NCBI GenBank assembly: GCA_963726085.1
Contig: CAVSAR010000006.1
Location: 1 to 64,000, forward strand
DNA from: ZC4RG30 sp963726085
Lineage (GTDB): Bacteria > Pseudomonadota > Gammaproteobacteria > Steroidobacterales > Steroidobacteraceae
DNA: 64,000 nt
Reading direction: 5' to 3'
Every line of letters begins with the position of its first letter. The stretch's first letter is position 1. The position numbers were made by a program, and so were the translations under genes. Positions 1 through 9,097 of this stretch are shown in pieces. The notes under the pieces are model-generated. The model saw only the letters and a list, made by a program, of their open reading frames with translations. It was not told the origin of the DNA and made no database searches.

Positions 1-1544
1 AGCGGGCTGATCGACCAGGAGGACGCCAAGCGCCGCCGCAAGGAGCTGGAGCAGGAAATCGACCTTCTTCGGCGCCATGGACGGGCTGCGAAGTTCGTGC
101 GCGGCGACGCCATGGCCGGCCTGTTGATCGTCGCGATCAACGTGGTAGGCGGCATCCTGGTGGGCGTGGTGCAGCACAAGCTGCCGCTGCAGCAGGCCTT
201 CTCGAGCTACACGATCATGACAATCAGCGACGGCCTGGTCAGCCAGATCCCGGCGCTGGTGATCTCGATCGCCGCCGGCCTGCTGGTCTCGAAGTCCGGC
301 GTCGAGGGCTCGGCCGACAAGGCGCTGGTCGCCCAGCTGGCGATCAACCCGATCAGCCTGGGCATGGTGTCGGCGGCCTCCGGCGTCATCGCGCTGATCC
401 CCGGCATGCCGATCTTCCCGTTCGCGGCCCTGTCGCTGGGCGCCGGCACGCTGGCCTGGCGCCGCTCGCAGGCCGCGGCGAGGCCGAAGGTCGAGCCGCC
501 GAAGCCGGTCGAGGCCAAGGAGGAGCCGATTTCCGCCAGCCTCGCCATCGACGACGTCAAGATCGAGCTCGGCTACGGCCTCTTGCACCTGATCAACGAT
601 CTGGACGGCCACCGCCTGACCGACCAGATCAGGGCGCTCGGGAGGAACGCTCGCCGCCGAGTACGGCTTGGTGGTGCCGCGGTGCGCATCCTCGACAACA
701 TGCGCCTGCCCAACCAGGGCTACGCGATCCGCATCAAGGAGATGGAGATCGGCGAGGTTCGGTTCGGCAAGCTGATGGCCATGGACCCGCGCGGCAGCCA
801 GGTGGAGCTGCCCGGCGAGCATGTGCGCGGCCGACGTTCGGCCTGCCGGCCACCTGGATCGACGAGTGCTTGCGCGAAGAGGCGGCGTTCCGCGGCTACA
901 CCACCGTCGACCCGGCCACGGTGCTGACCACCCACCTGACCGAGATCCTGGAGAACATGCCGGACCTGCTCTCCTACGGCGAGGTGCAGAAGCTGCTGAA
1001 GGACCTCTCGGCCGAAGAGAAGAAGCTGGTCGAGGACCTGATTCCGGCCGTCGCCACCGCCTCGACCGTGCAGCGGGTGCTGCAGGCGCTGCTGCGCGAG
1101 CGGGTCTCGGTCCGCGACCTGCCGACCATCCTGGAGGGCATCGCCGAGGCCGCGCCGCACACCCAGTCGATCATCAGCCTGGTCGAGCAGGTCCGCGCCC
1201 GGCTGGGGCGGCAGATCTGCTGGTCGAACCGCGGCGACGACGGCTCGGTGCCGATCGTCACGCTGTCGCCGGACTGGGAGGCGGCGTTCGCCGAGGCGCT
1301 GATCGGCCAGGGCGACGACAAGCAGCTGGCGCTGGCCCCCTCCAAGCTGCAGGAGTTCATCCGGGCGGTGCGCGAGACCTTCGAGCGCGCCGCACTGCAG
1401 GGCGAGAGCCCAGTGCTGCTGACCAGCCCCCTGGTGCGCCCCTACATCCGCTCGATCGTCGAGCGCTTCCGCGGCCAGACCGTGGTGCTCAGCCAGAACG
1501 AGATCCACCCCAGAGCGCGGCTGAAGACGATCGCCAGCATCTAG
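1..1544 (+). pseudogene. flhA: FlhA flagellar export gate protein, C-terminal part, frameshifted and cut by the window edge
   Basis: FlhA is the large inner-membrane subunit of the flagellar type III export gate. The window begins inside the gene. The translated sequence shows the family's conserved run around FVRGDAMAGLL, membrane segments (roughly bases 110-470), and then the cytoplasmic domain with RILDNMRLPNQGYAIRIKE and the ending LKTIASI just before the TAG at 1542-1544. The frame is disturbed in three places. Near bases 63-92 and 640-690 there are pairs of compensating indels: the expected DFFGAMDGA and LAAEYGLVVPRVRI are present in other frames. Near base 832 a single shift moves the rest into the frame read from about 835 to 1544. 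The product resembles alphaproteobacterial (Caulobacteraceae-like) FlhA; this is judged by eye. No other flagellar gene is in the window. Disruption by sequencing error is more likely than true decay because protein conservation continues across each indel. Confidence 0.85.
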
Positions 1545-1655
1545 GGCGGCCGGAGTTGGTCGTCGAACGTCCCTTCGTCTTTGCGGGAGAAGGTGGGCCG
1601 CGAAGGCGGCCGGATGACGGGTCGACTGGATGTCGCCAGCAACCTCGCAGCTCTC

Positions 1656-1697
1656 GGCCGACAAGCAGGACCTTCGCAACGTCCCAGATGGCGGGAG
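1656..1697 (+). repeat. Short dispersed repeat, copy 1
   Basis: The stretch containing ACAAGCAGGACCTTCGCAAC followed by GATGGCGGG recurs in near-identical form at 3441-3479, after the ridA-like gene. Both lie between genes in the alphaproteobacterial-like segment. The core resembles a small intergenic motif family (AAGCGGAC-TTCGC type) that I associate with Caulobacteraceae-like genomes; that association is from memory. The repeat is not seen in the gammaproteobacterial part of the window. Confidence 0.5.
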
Positions 1698-1780
1698 GAA
1701 GTGGACGGCGCGGATCGGGCGCTGTTGACCCGTCCCCTGGGGACGACCCGCAAGGTTGATCGTCGATAGAGTGAGCGGAC

Positions 1781-2580
1781 ATGGATCGTCATCTGAGCCC
1801 CGCGGAAACCGCCAGCGTTTCGGCATCAGCATCAAAGCTCTACGCCTATACGAGGGGCATGGGCTTTTGACGCCGTTGCGTACAAGCAATGGCAGCACCG
1901 GCGCGGCTTGGCGCGTCTATGGCTCGGACCAACTCGCTCGCCTGCACCAGATCCTCGCCCTTAAGCGCCTCGGCTTATCGCTCGGCCAAATCGGTGAACT
2001 TCTGGTTGGCGAAGACGCATTAGACCCGATCCTGGCGTTCCAGGAACGGGTTCTGGCCAAGGACGGCAAGCGCATTGCTCGCGCCCTCACACTGATCCGA
2101 AAGGCCCGGGCGAAATTGGCGTCTGGTGAAGCTCTTTCTATCGACGATCTCGCGACCCTTACCCAGGAGACCGTCATGACGACACATCCGACCCTTAAAG
2201 AACTGAATGAAGTTGTTAACCCTATCATACAGAAGCATCTTCCGCCGGGAGACAAGGCCAGCCTCAAGGAATGGTACTCCGGTCACCAGGAACTTCTGAA
2301 TACTGGCAAAGCGCTGATGGAAGAGGCTACAGCCCTAATGGCGTCGGGAGATGCTACCTCGGCGGCGGCGATGGATTTTGCGAGGCGCTTTCGGGCGTTG
2401 ACCAAGCAATTGATGAGCAATCCGTCACCCGCGACGGCCGTAATGCCAACATTAACAGCAACGACGGACGACGCCCGGTCAGATCGGGAGGCTTTACTGA
2501 AAGTTGAAGTGTTCGACTTCATCGAGAAAGCCATAGCGAATTTGAAGGCGCAAGAAGGTGACGCCGAAGGTAAAGGGTAG
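1781..2580 (+). CDS. MerR-family transcriptional regulator with TipAS-like C-terminal domain (one-base frameshift near the start)
   Basis: Residues FGISIKALRLYEGHGLLTP and the following LARLHQILALKRLGLSLGQI are a typical MerR winged-helix DNA-binding domain. The C-terminal half (from about base 2180, helices containing LKELNEVVNPIIQKHLPPGDKASL) fits the TipAS-like effector-binding region found in multidrug-responsive MerR proteins. The natural start appears to be ATG 1781, giving MDRHLSPAETAS. That frame runs into the MerR domain only if one base is restored near 1816 (between AGC and GTTTCGG), so a single deletion splits the N-terminus from the body. Without it, the open frame begins at a GTG or TTG further upstream with a meaningless leader. 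The expected role is repression or activation of a stress or drug-response gene; the target is not visible. Confidence 0.7.
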
Positions 2581-3012
2581 CTTCGGACTGCGGTGAAAGA
2601 CGATGCTTTTTCCATTCTTCAGGCACCAGCTCCAACGAGAAAGGCCGACCATCTCGTCCACGGTGCGCCGCGAAAATGGGCAAATGGACATTGGCGACAG
2701 TATGCGCCTTCAAGTGCTCAGCGACGTGTCGAGCAGTTCACCGAGCCCGGTCATCACAGTGAAAAAGAGCTACGGCTGCGCCGCCAAGAAGCCCTGACGG
2801 ACGCTTCCCAGCTCTGAGCGACCCCATCGAACGGTGGCCGGGTCTCGCGCTCGACCACCGCGCGCATGCTTTGCTGGTTGACGCCTGCAATGGGTCGAAC
2901 TCGGCCGCCAGGACAGTGCTGGAAGGCGGACGTGCGAGCGATGGTTCCGGTCCTGGGCGCTTGGACTTGGCTACCGTCTGTGGCCTGTTCCCGAGACGCG
3001 AGGGAGAACGCC
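2581..3012. other. 432-nt stretch with no convincing gene
   Basis: Open frames on both strands here are short and lack recognisable domains. A 64-codon frame at 2603-2797 has no ribosome binding site or family resemblance. Around 2885-2935 there is a segment (CAATGGGTCG ... AAGGCGGACG) that resembles the same intergenic motif family as the repeats at 1656 and 3441. I see no RNA gene or terminator. Confidence 0.5.
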
Positions 3013-3429
3013 ATGACCGACGCCGACATTGGATACCGCAGCGTGCTGCCGGAGGGCTGGCCGCGGCCGCGGGGATTTAGCCACGCGGTGGTGGCGACGG
3101 GCACGACCACCATCCGGGTGGCCGGGCAGCTGGCGCGGGAGGGGAGCGAGCCGATCCCGGCTGACCTCAGCCTCGGCGAACAGTGGCGCCGCGCGCTGGC
3201 GAACCTGGTGGTCGTCGTCCGGGCGGCCGGCGCGGACATTCCCAACATCGTGTTTCTCCGCGCCTTCGTCACCGACATGGCAGAGTTCAACGCCGGTGGC
3301 GCCGCCGTCGGCGAGGCGTGGATGGCGACGCTGGGCCGGCATTTCCCGGCCATGACGCTGGTCGCGGTGACCGCCCTCGTCGATGCCAACGCGCGCGTGG
3401 AGATCGAAGCGGAGGCCGTTCTGCCTTAA
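3013..3429 (+). CDS. RidA/YjgF-family protein
   Basis: This is a 138-residue protein of the RidA (YjgF/UK114) fold. RidA proteins are small trimers that hydrolyse reactive enamine/imine intermediates; this one falls in the wider family and its exact substrate is unknown. Visible hallmarks are the N-terminal strand with ATGTTTIRVAGQLA, the middle helix around LANLVVVVRAAGADIPNIV, the FVTDM motif, and the C-terminal NARVEIEAEAVL, where the Arg corresponds to the carboxylate-binding Arg of RidA. The ATG at 3013 is preceded by AGGGAGAAC, a good ribosome binding site, so the longer frame starting at 2866 is not used. The gene stands alone on the plus strand. Confidence 0.85.
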   Translation: MTDADIGYRSVLPEGWPRPRGFSHAVVATGTTTIRVAGQLAREGSEPIPADLSLGEQWRRALANLVVVVRAAGADIPNIVFLRAFVTDMAEFNAGGAAVGEAWMATLGRHFPAMTLVAVTALVDANARVEIEAEAVLP

Positions 3430-3440
3430 GCGCAAGGTCC

Positions 3441-3510
3441 GGCCCACAAGCAGACCTTCGCAACGACCGAGATGGCGGAGCGCGGGCGGTTCGCCGGCAA
3501 GCGGACCCTT
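3441..3510 (+). repeat. Short dispersed repeat, copies 2 and 3
   Basis: Bases 3441-3479 repeat the motif at 1656-1697 (ACAAGCAGACCTTCGCAAC followed by GAGATGGCGG). Bases 3494-3510 hold a degenerate third copy (CGGCAAGCGGACCCTTA). They sit between ridA and the end of the convergent minus-strand gene, the usual place for small palindromic or REP-like intergenic elements. Confidence 0.5.
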
Positions 3511-4048
3511 AGGTGTGAGAGCGGTCCTGTTGAACTGCCGTCCTCCACTGGGCCAGCCGGTCGACGCTCGGGCCCGGCGTGGCGCTAACGATGTTGTCCA
3601 TGATGTTGTCCATGAAGGCGGCGAACTCCGCGCCGTACTGGCTCCTACTTATCCGCCACCCTGCACGCAGTCCTGGAAGTGTCGCCGAGAGACTGCGCAC
3701 GCCCGCCACGAAGCTCGCGTAGGCCGCTTCCTCCATCAGACCGGCTCTGTGCTGCAGAAAGAAGTCCTCGGCGCTCAATAAGCTCATGCGGCACATCATC
3801 AGGAACTGATCGAGCTCTTCGAGCGTCAGGTCTTGAGGCGTGTGTCGGCCTTTCTGCCAGACCCGTGAAAGCTGAGGTTCGGCCAAGCGGAGCGCCGCAT
3901 CGGAGGCGCGATCCGCACGGCCCTGCTGCATCAGCCCGCGCTGGTTCTTCTCCGCCTGCCTGATCTGTAGCGCGAGATAGACGAGTGACACCGCGACCGC
4001 TGCGCTGCTTACGATTCCTGCAGCTGACGCGAAGTCGGACAGAGTCAT
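3509..4048 (-). CDS. Hypothetical one-helix membrane protein, 179 aa
   Basis: The protein starts with MTLSDFASAAGIVSS and has one clear membrane helix at about residues 10-29 (AAVAVSLVYLALQI), followed by a charged helical cytoplasmic or periplasmic domain. Short proteins of this kind, with an N-terminal anchor and a domain of about 140 residues ending near an aromatic motif, are common and unassigned in Caulobacterales and sphingomonads. Near the C-terminus a 12-bp tandem duplication (3591-3614) encodes IMDNIMDN. It is divergent from the IS110 transposase. I do not recognise a function. Confidence 0.6.
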   Translation of the reverse strand: MTLSDFASAAGIVSSAAVAVSLVYLALQIRQAEKNQRGLMQQGRADRASDAALRLAEPQLSRVWQKGRHTPQDLTLEELDQFLMMCRMSLLSAEDFFLQHRAGLMEEAAYASFVAGVRSLSATLPGLRAGWRISRSQYGAEFAAFMDNIMDNIVSATPGPSVDRLAQWRTAVQQDRSHT

Positions 4049-4269
4049 TCCGGCCCCCTTTTGTCTCCATTCCGCCGCACGACGTTAGCCAAAGAGACGA
4101 AGGCCGACCACTCCGGCGGTGGCTTGACCGGATTGCGCAGACCCTTCGTCCGCTTAGGGGTCGAAACTCCCCGTTGGCGACATGCCCAAAAGATCCCATG
4201 GGCGCCTGGATAGCGACCGGCGCTCGCCTGCAGAGTGAGGTTGCTAACCCAACCACTTTGGAGGCGACG
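4049..4269 (+). ncRNA. Candidate left-end non-coding region of the IS110 element (possible bridge RNA)
   Basis: IS110-family elements carry a non-coding end next to the transposase start, and this end is known to give rise to a structured guide (bridge) RNA. The 221 nt before the transposase ATG contain several short self-complementary pieces, such as CGAAGGCC and CCACTCCGGCGGTGG. I could not define the element's exact left end: IS110 elements lack terminal inverted repeats, and part of this stretch is the upstream region of the divergent gene. This is inferred from family knowledge, not shown. Confidence 0.3.
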
Positions 4270-5427
4270 ATGCTTGACGCACCCTGGCCTGCGCCGGCCG
4301 CTATCCGCACCGATCTTGGCGCGATCTTTGTCTCATTGGAACTGTCCCGCAGGACCTGGCTGATCACATCGCTGTCGCCGGGCGCCGGCGAGAAGATGTC
4401 GAAGCACTCGGTCCAGGCGGGCGACGTGTCCGGACTGCTGCAGCGGTTCGCGGAGCTGAGGCGCAAGGCGGCGGTGCGGACCGGCCGGGACTTTCCGATC
4501 ATCACCATCCAGGAGGCGGGCCTGGACGGCTTCTGGATCCATCGGGTGCTGGAGGGCGAAGGGATCGAAAGCCACGTGGTCGACGCCGCCTCGATCCTGA
4601 CCTCCCGGCGGCGGCGACGAGCGAAGACCGACAAGATCGATGGCGAGACCCTGGTTCGCACCCTGATGGCCTATCTGCGCGGCGATCCACGGGTGTGTTC
4701 GATGGCCCGGGCGCCAACGCCGCAGGAGGAGGACCGCCGGCGTCTGTGCCGCGAACGCAAGACGCTGATGGCCGAGCGCGGGCGGCACATCAACCGGATC
4801 AAAGGCCTGCTCTTCGCCCAAGGGGTGTTCGACTACGAGCCGCTGCGCAAGCATAGGCGTGAACGGCTCGAAGAGCTGCGGACCGGCGATGGCCGCCCCC
4901 TGCCAGCGCACCTTAAGGCGCAGATCCTCCGCGAGCTCGACCGGCTCGAGGTGCTGCTGGCGCAGCTGACGGCGGTGGATGCGGAGCGCAACGCCCTGTT
5001 CGACCCGACGCCGGACGAGATCCCCTCGCCAGCGACGATGTTGGCGCGACTGAAGGGCATCGGGCCGGACTTCGCGACGATCCTCTGGTCGGAGGGGCTC
5101 TACCGCCACTTCGACAACCGACGACAGGTCGCCGCCTACGCCGGCCTGGCGCCGACGCCCTGGAAGAGCGGCGCCATCGATCACGAGCAGGGCGTATCCA
5201 AGGCGGGCAACCCGCGGCTACGCACCGCGATGGTCGAGCTGGCCTGGATGTGGCTGCAGCACCAGCCGACCTCAGCGCTCAGCCAGTGGTTCCACCAGCG
5301 CGACCAGGGCCTGGGCGGACGCAAGCGCAAGACCACCATCGTCGCCTTGGCGCGCAAGCTCCTAGTCGCCCTGTGGCGCTACACGAGCGCCGGCGTCGTC
5401 ATCGAGGGCGCGGTGATGAAGATCTGA
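4270..5427 (+). mobile_element. IS110-family transposase (DEDD recombinase), 385 aa
   Basis: The N-terminal DEDD_Tnp_IS110 domain is visible, with IFVSLELS near the start, the acidic QEAGLDGFW, and AKTDKIDGETL carrying two aspartates. The C-terminal Transposase_20 domain has the helix-hairpin-helix-like LKGIGPDFATIL and the AAYAGLAPTPWKSG ... SKAGNPRLR motif that bears the family serine. The likely start is ATG 4270 after GGAGGCGACG. It is full length for the family (~350-400 aa) and has no internal stop, so it may be active. It lies at the boundary between the alphaproteobacterial-like and gammaproteobacterial parts of the window. Confidence 0.9.
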
Positions 5428-5639
5428 CCCCATCCGCGAGGACCTGATCAGTCCCGCTGGATCCAGGTGGCCGAACCGAAACGTCCGCTGGCCTCAACAG
5501 CCGACCGAAAGAATGGTCCCGGCCTCCTGAGCCCCGCCCGCCGCACGCGGGATGTTGGTGCAGCCGCCCGAGCGGCGACCGTATGTGAGCTTGATCTGGC
5601 GCGACGCCGCCGGGTCATCGAAGCGGGCTCAGACCTCGA

Positions 5640-5917
5640 GTGGCGTAGTGCCTGCCTGCAAAAAGTACGCACTGGCACATGGCTGGCAATATGTCTCGTA
5701 TCACACGAATGTAACGAACTTTCGAACCAGCGCAATCTGCACTTTCACGGGTCCCGCAGGCACCGAGGACATCAACCTTCTCAACATTTCGGTGCTGACC
5801 AATATCTGGATCAGTTTCGCGGTGACCCTGTACATCACCGCGCCTGCTTTCCTCATCCTGTTCGCGGTGCTGCGTACCTGGCTGTGGCGGCGCACAGCGG
5901 CCACGCGAGCCGGGTAA
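5640..5917 (+). pseudogene. C-terminal fragment of an unknown membrane protein at the segment boundary
   Basis: The open frame (5552-5917) has an unconvincing N-terminal half, but from about base 5640 it becomes protein-like: KKYALAHGWQYVSYHTN, then GTEDINLLNISVLTNIW and a hydrophobic helix around ITAPAFLILFAVLRTWLW before the stop. The base composition also drops in GC here. The simplest reading is the 3' end of a gene whose beginning is missing at a junction near 5600-5650. I do not recognise the family. Bases 5428-5640, between the transposase and this fragment, contain no gene I can support. Confidence 0.45.
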
Positions 5918-6055
5918 TGGCCATTTCAGTACGTAACCGACATACCGAACCCGGTCCGCGCATCACCGGCGAGTACACCCCAGTGTTGTCGATGAGCCAG
6001 TCCGTCGACCCGCTTTCACTTTGCGCAATTTTCAATGCGCCCTAGGAGTCCCCTG

Positions 6056-7348
6056 GTGTCGATTCCCAACGTCATGCTGTGGCCAAGGCGCTTATTTGCC
6101 GCACCGCTATCGTTCGGCGCGGGCCTGGCGGCATTGACGATTGCGCTCGGTGGCTGCAGCGGCGCCCAGCAACCGGCTGCCGCCAGCTCGCAGCAAGCTG
6201 CATCCCAAGACGGCCCCACGGCGGCTGCGCCCACGCCTGTCAAGCCCGCCGCGCCGGCCCCGGGCAAGGCGGCGGCCGTGCAGGCAGGCGACATTCCCGT
6301 GTCCGACGTGCATGAATTACATCCCGGCGCGGACTGCCCGCTGCCCGGCCCGGAACTGCAGGCGTCAATCGCTAAGGCTGGACCCGCGCGAATTCCACTC
6401 AAAGTGGGGCTGACGTTGTCGCACGTCTGGAAGCGCAACGCCGACGACTACGAGCACGAGTGCCTCACGCAAGTCACCGCGGTCGATGCACGAAGTGTGT
6501 CCACAACGGCCAGCTGCCCCCTGGGCCCGAACCGCGATCTGGTGCAGAGCAAGCGCCGCATTTGCTGGACCGACATCCTCAATTCTTACATCTACATGAC
6601 GAGCACGGATTCCAAATACCCCGACACTTTCGTCGGCGCCCTGCAATTCAATTTGTCGCAGGCATCTTTCGCCGCATTGAAATCCAACGGCGAGTTTCAT
6701 CATCGCTACATGGATCTCGATGATAACAATCAGGCATATATTGGTACCGACATCGAGGGCACCGTCAAATCCGAAGGGGCCGGAACGTTCAAGGTCATCA
6801 TCAACGACAAGGCCGTGGAAGTGCCGACCATCGAAGGGGTATCCGTTAATCTGAAAGACAACCACCTCATAAGGATCAAGGTGCTGGACGACGCCGCCTT
6901 TCCGTTCGTGCTCGACTACTTCATTCCCAGTCTGCACAGGTTCTTCATCACCTACACCAAGGTGTCCTTTCCGACGCCGCGCGAGCTGGAACAGAGCTTG
7001 GCTCAGGACAAGCACACCGATGTCTATGGCATTTACTTTGATTTCGCCAAGGCGACGCTGCGCGCTGAATCCCACCCGGTATTGCAGGAGATAGCGGACG
7101 CCTTGAATGCGCATCCGGACTGGACCCTGATCATTAATGGGCACACCGACAACATTGGCGGCGATCCGGACAATCTCGCGCTGTCCAGGCAACGTGCCGA
7201 AGCGGTGCGCGCAGCGCTGGCCAGGGAGTTCGCGATCGCCGAATCACGACTGTCGGTCAACGGCCTCGGTGCGTCACAGCCCAAGGAATCCAACGATAGC
7301 GATCGGGGACGCGCACTCAATCGACGTGTGGAACTGGTCCGTCGGTAG
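6056..7348 (+). CDS. Outer-membrane lipoprotein with C-terminal OmpA-like peptidoglycan-binding domain
   Basis: The start chosen is GTG 6056, seven bases after AGGAG (6044-6048); an upstream in-frame ATG at 6035 lacks such a site. The product has a lipoprotein signal ending in the lipobox LGGC, then an Ala/Pro-rich linker, a ~200-residue middle domain of unknown fold, and a C-terminal OmpA domain. That domain has YGIYFDFAKATLR, INGHTDNIGGD, LSRQRAEAVRAAL and the Arg-rich RGRALNRRVEL, which bind meso-diaminopimelate in peptidoglycan. It therefore probably tethers the outer membrane to the wall. The next gene is another lipoprotein about 170 bp downstream, so they may be functionally paired. 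Confidence 0.8.
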   Translation: MSIPNVMLWPRRLFAAPLSFGAGLAALTIALGGCSGAQQPAAASSQQAASQDGPTAAAPTPVKPAAPAPGKAAAVQAGDIPVSDVHELHPGADCPLPGPELQASIAKAGPARIPLKVGLTLSHVWKRNADDYEHECLTQVTAVDARSVSTTASCPLGPNRDLVQSKRRICWTDILNSYIYMTSTDSKYPDTFVGALQFNLSQASFAALKSNGEFHHRYMDLDDNNQAYIGTDIEGTVKSEGAGTFKVIINDKAVEVPTIEGVSVNLKDNHLIRIKVLDDAAFPFVLDYFIPSLHRFFITYTKVSFPTPRELEQSLAQDKHTDVYGIYFDFAKATLRAESHPVLQEIADALNAHPDWTLIINGHTDNIGGDPDNLALSRQRAEAVRAALAREFAIAESRLSVNGLGASQPKESNDSDRGRALNRRVELVRR

Positions 7349-7521
7349 CGCCGCTGCATTGGAACACTGTCGCTCACGATGTCCGGCCCATCCACAGCCA
7401 TCAGTACGGCACCTTGCGGGCATTGACATGTCGCTGTTGCGGGATGCCTCGACGGCGTGGCCCTGGTTTCAATTGATGGCGCAAATAATCGCCAAATTGT
7501 CGGGAGATAAATAATGCGGTC

Positions 7522-9084
7522 TTGGGCTCATTGATGTTTGGCTCGGCCGGTCCAGCGGGGCAAACGATAGCCGCGTTGACGCTCTCGATGACACTGATCG
7601 CGGGATGCGGCGGCAAGGGGCCATCCAGCACCGGGACGTCGAACGCGCAACTAGCCAGCAGGTCGAGCGGACCGCCACGGCAATTAAAGAAAAGTGACTT
7701 GACCGCCGCGGAGCTGAAGTACGGGCTTGCCCCGGTCCCCGACCCCGCGGTCACCTACCAACCCGACGTGATCATCGTCGGCGGCGGCGCTGAGTCCATC
7801 CGGTCGCAAAGTTCCAACGGGTTCATCTGGACCATCGACGCCAGCGCGCCGCATGCCGCCGAACTGGTGCCGGGCAAGGTGTTCTTCATGACCGGGCGCG
7901 CTGTGGGCCGGGTACTGGATGTGCGCCGGGACGGCGGCAACCTGGTCGTCGTAGTAGGACCAGTGCAAATTACCGAAGTCATCCGCAAGGCGCATTTTCA
8001 CATTGAGAATATGCCGATCGATTTCGGCGAAGCCCTGGCATACACGTCCAAGGACCTTCCGGGACAGCTGGTGCCGCTAGCCCAGTTGTTTAGTGCGCCC
8101 GCCGCCATTCCCGCAAGCGATGCGGGGGATTCCGGCTGGCGCTTTTACAAGACTCAGGCAGCCGCACCAGCGGCGGCAACGCCCCCGACGCGCAGCTACA
8201 ACGAAAGCAATTTCAAGACCACACCCGTAGTCAGCTCGAACACCCTGGGTATCGACGTCTCCATCAACGACAACGGCTTCAAGCTGAAGTCCCAGGCCAT
8301 GCTGCACTTTCTGTCCCCAAGACTGGACCTCGATTTCAAGATCGAGGATGGCGCAGTCGAAACCATGGCGTTTCAGATAACTGGCGCCGCCGGCCTCAAC
8401 TGGAATTACAGCATGGGCTCTGCACAGACCATGCGAGCCAGCGTCGCCGCGTTGTTGCAACCCAACACTGATTTCAGCATTCCAATTGCTGCGCTGGGCG
8501 GGACGCCCCTCGCCATCACGATACGGCAGCGATTCGAGGTCAAAACGGGGCTTGAGGTCAAGAACAGCACGCTTACCGCCACCGGCGGCTACACCTTCAA
8601 CGGTGCCTTCAAGGTCGGCTACGTGCACAAATTCTGGACCGCGGAAGCGCCGAGCCAGTACACCGTTGATCAGAGCATGACCAAGTCCGCGGAAGGGGTG
8701 TCATTCGGCGAGCAAGGGCTGAACCTTGCCGATCAAGTGCGGATCTTCGTGGGTCTGGGAGCACACGGCTTCGCCGCCGGCCCATACCTGTCGTTCACCT
8801 CCTCAATAGGCGCATTTAAGAACTCCTCAATTGGAATGCTCAATTGCAATGGGGCATCGCTGGTTGTCAGCCTCAATGGCGGCGTCGGATACGTCATCCC
8901 CAAATCCATCACCAATCTGATCAACTCGGTGTTGTCCGCGCTCAACATCAAGTACCGGATCACCGGCGAGGGTGGCATTGAACCCGGGACACCCTATGTC
9001 GTAATCAACAAGACGTCCCAGATTGGCGGCTGCAATGTCATCGATAACTCGGATGCAAAAGGTTCTTTGCCAGGAGGGCCCTGA
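7522..9084 (+). CDS. Large lipoprotein of unknown function
   Basis: A hydrophobic N-terminus ending in LIAGC marks a lipoprotein. The 520-residue product is otherwise unfamiliar: an N-terminal region with DVIIVGGGAESIRSQ and a Ser-Asn-Gly strand, a Pro/Ala linker near residue 215, and a long C-terminal region rich in alternating polar/hydrophobic strands (e.g. LDLDFKIEDGAVETMAFQ). This suggests a beta-rich or membrane-associated structure. The start is unclear. A textbook GGGAG-7-ATG exists at 7501-7516, but that ATG frame stops after six codons. The lipoprotein frame can begin at TTG 7522 or ATG 7534. One missing base between 7514 and 7522 would join the good ribosome site to this frame. It follows the OmpA-domain lipoprotein in the same direction. 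Confidence 0.7.
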   Translation: MGSLMFGSAGPAGQTIAALTLSMTLIAGCGGKGPSSTGTSNAQLASRSSGPPRQLKKSDLTAAELKYGLAPVPDPAVTYQPDVIIVGGGAESIRSQSSNGFIWTIDASAPHAAELVPGKVFFMTGRAVGRVLDVRRDGGNLVVVVGPVQITEVIRKAHFHIENMPIDFGEALAYTSKDLPGQLVPLAQLFSAPAAIPASDAGDSGWRFYKTQAAAPAAATPPTRSYNESNFKTTPVVSSNTLGIDVSINDNGFKLKSQAMLHFLSPRLDLDFKIEDGAVETMAFQITGAAGLNWNYSMGSAQTMRASVAALLQPNTDFSIPIAALGGTPLAITIRQRFEVKTGLEVKNSTLTATGGYTFNGAFKVGYVHKFWTAEAPSQYTVDQSMTKSAEGVSFGEQGLNLADQVRIFVGLGAHGFAAGPYLSFTSSIGAFKNSSIGMLNCNGASLVVSLNGGVGYVIPKSITNLINSVLSALNIKYRITGEGGIEPGTPYVVINKTSQIGGCNVIDNSDAKGSLPGGP

Positions 9085-9097
9085 TTGCCGGCGCGCC

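Noticed and set aside
720..1898. Long minus-strand open frame antisense to flhA
   Set aside because: It is rich in Arg/Ala/Gln and lacks any domain; it is the shadow expected from high-GC coding DNA on the other strand.
2603..2797. 64-codon frame after the MerR gene
   Set aside because: No ribosome site, no family resemblance and no conservation argument available.
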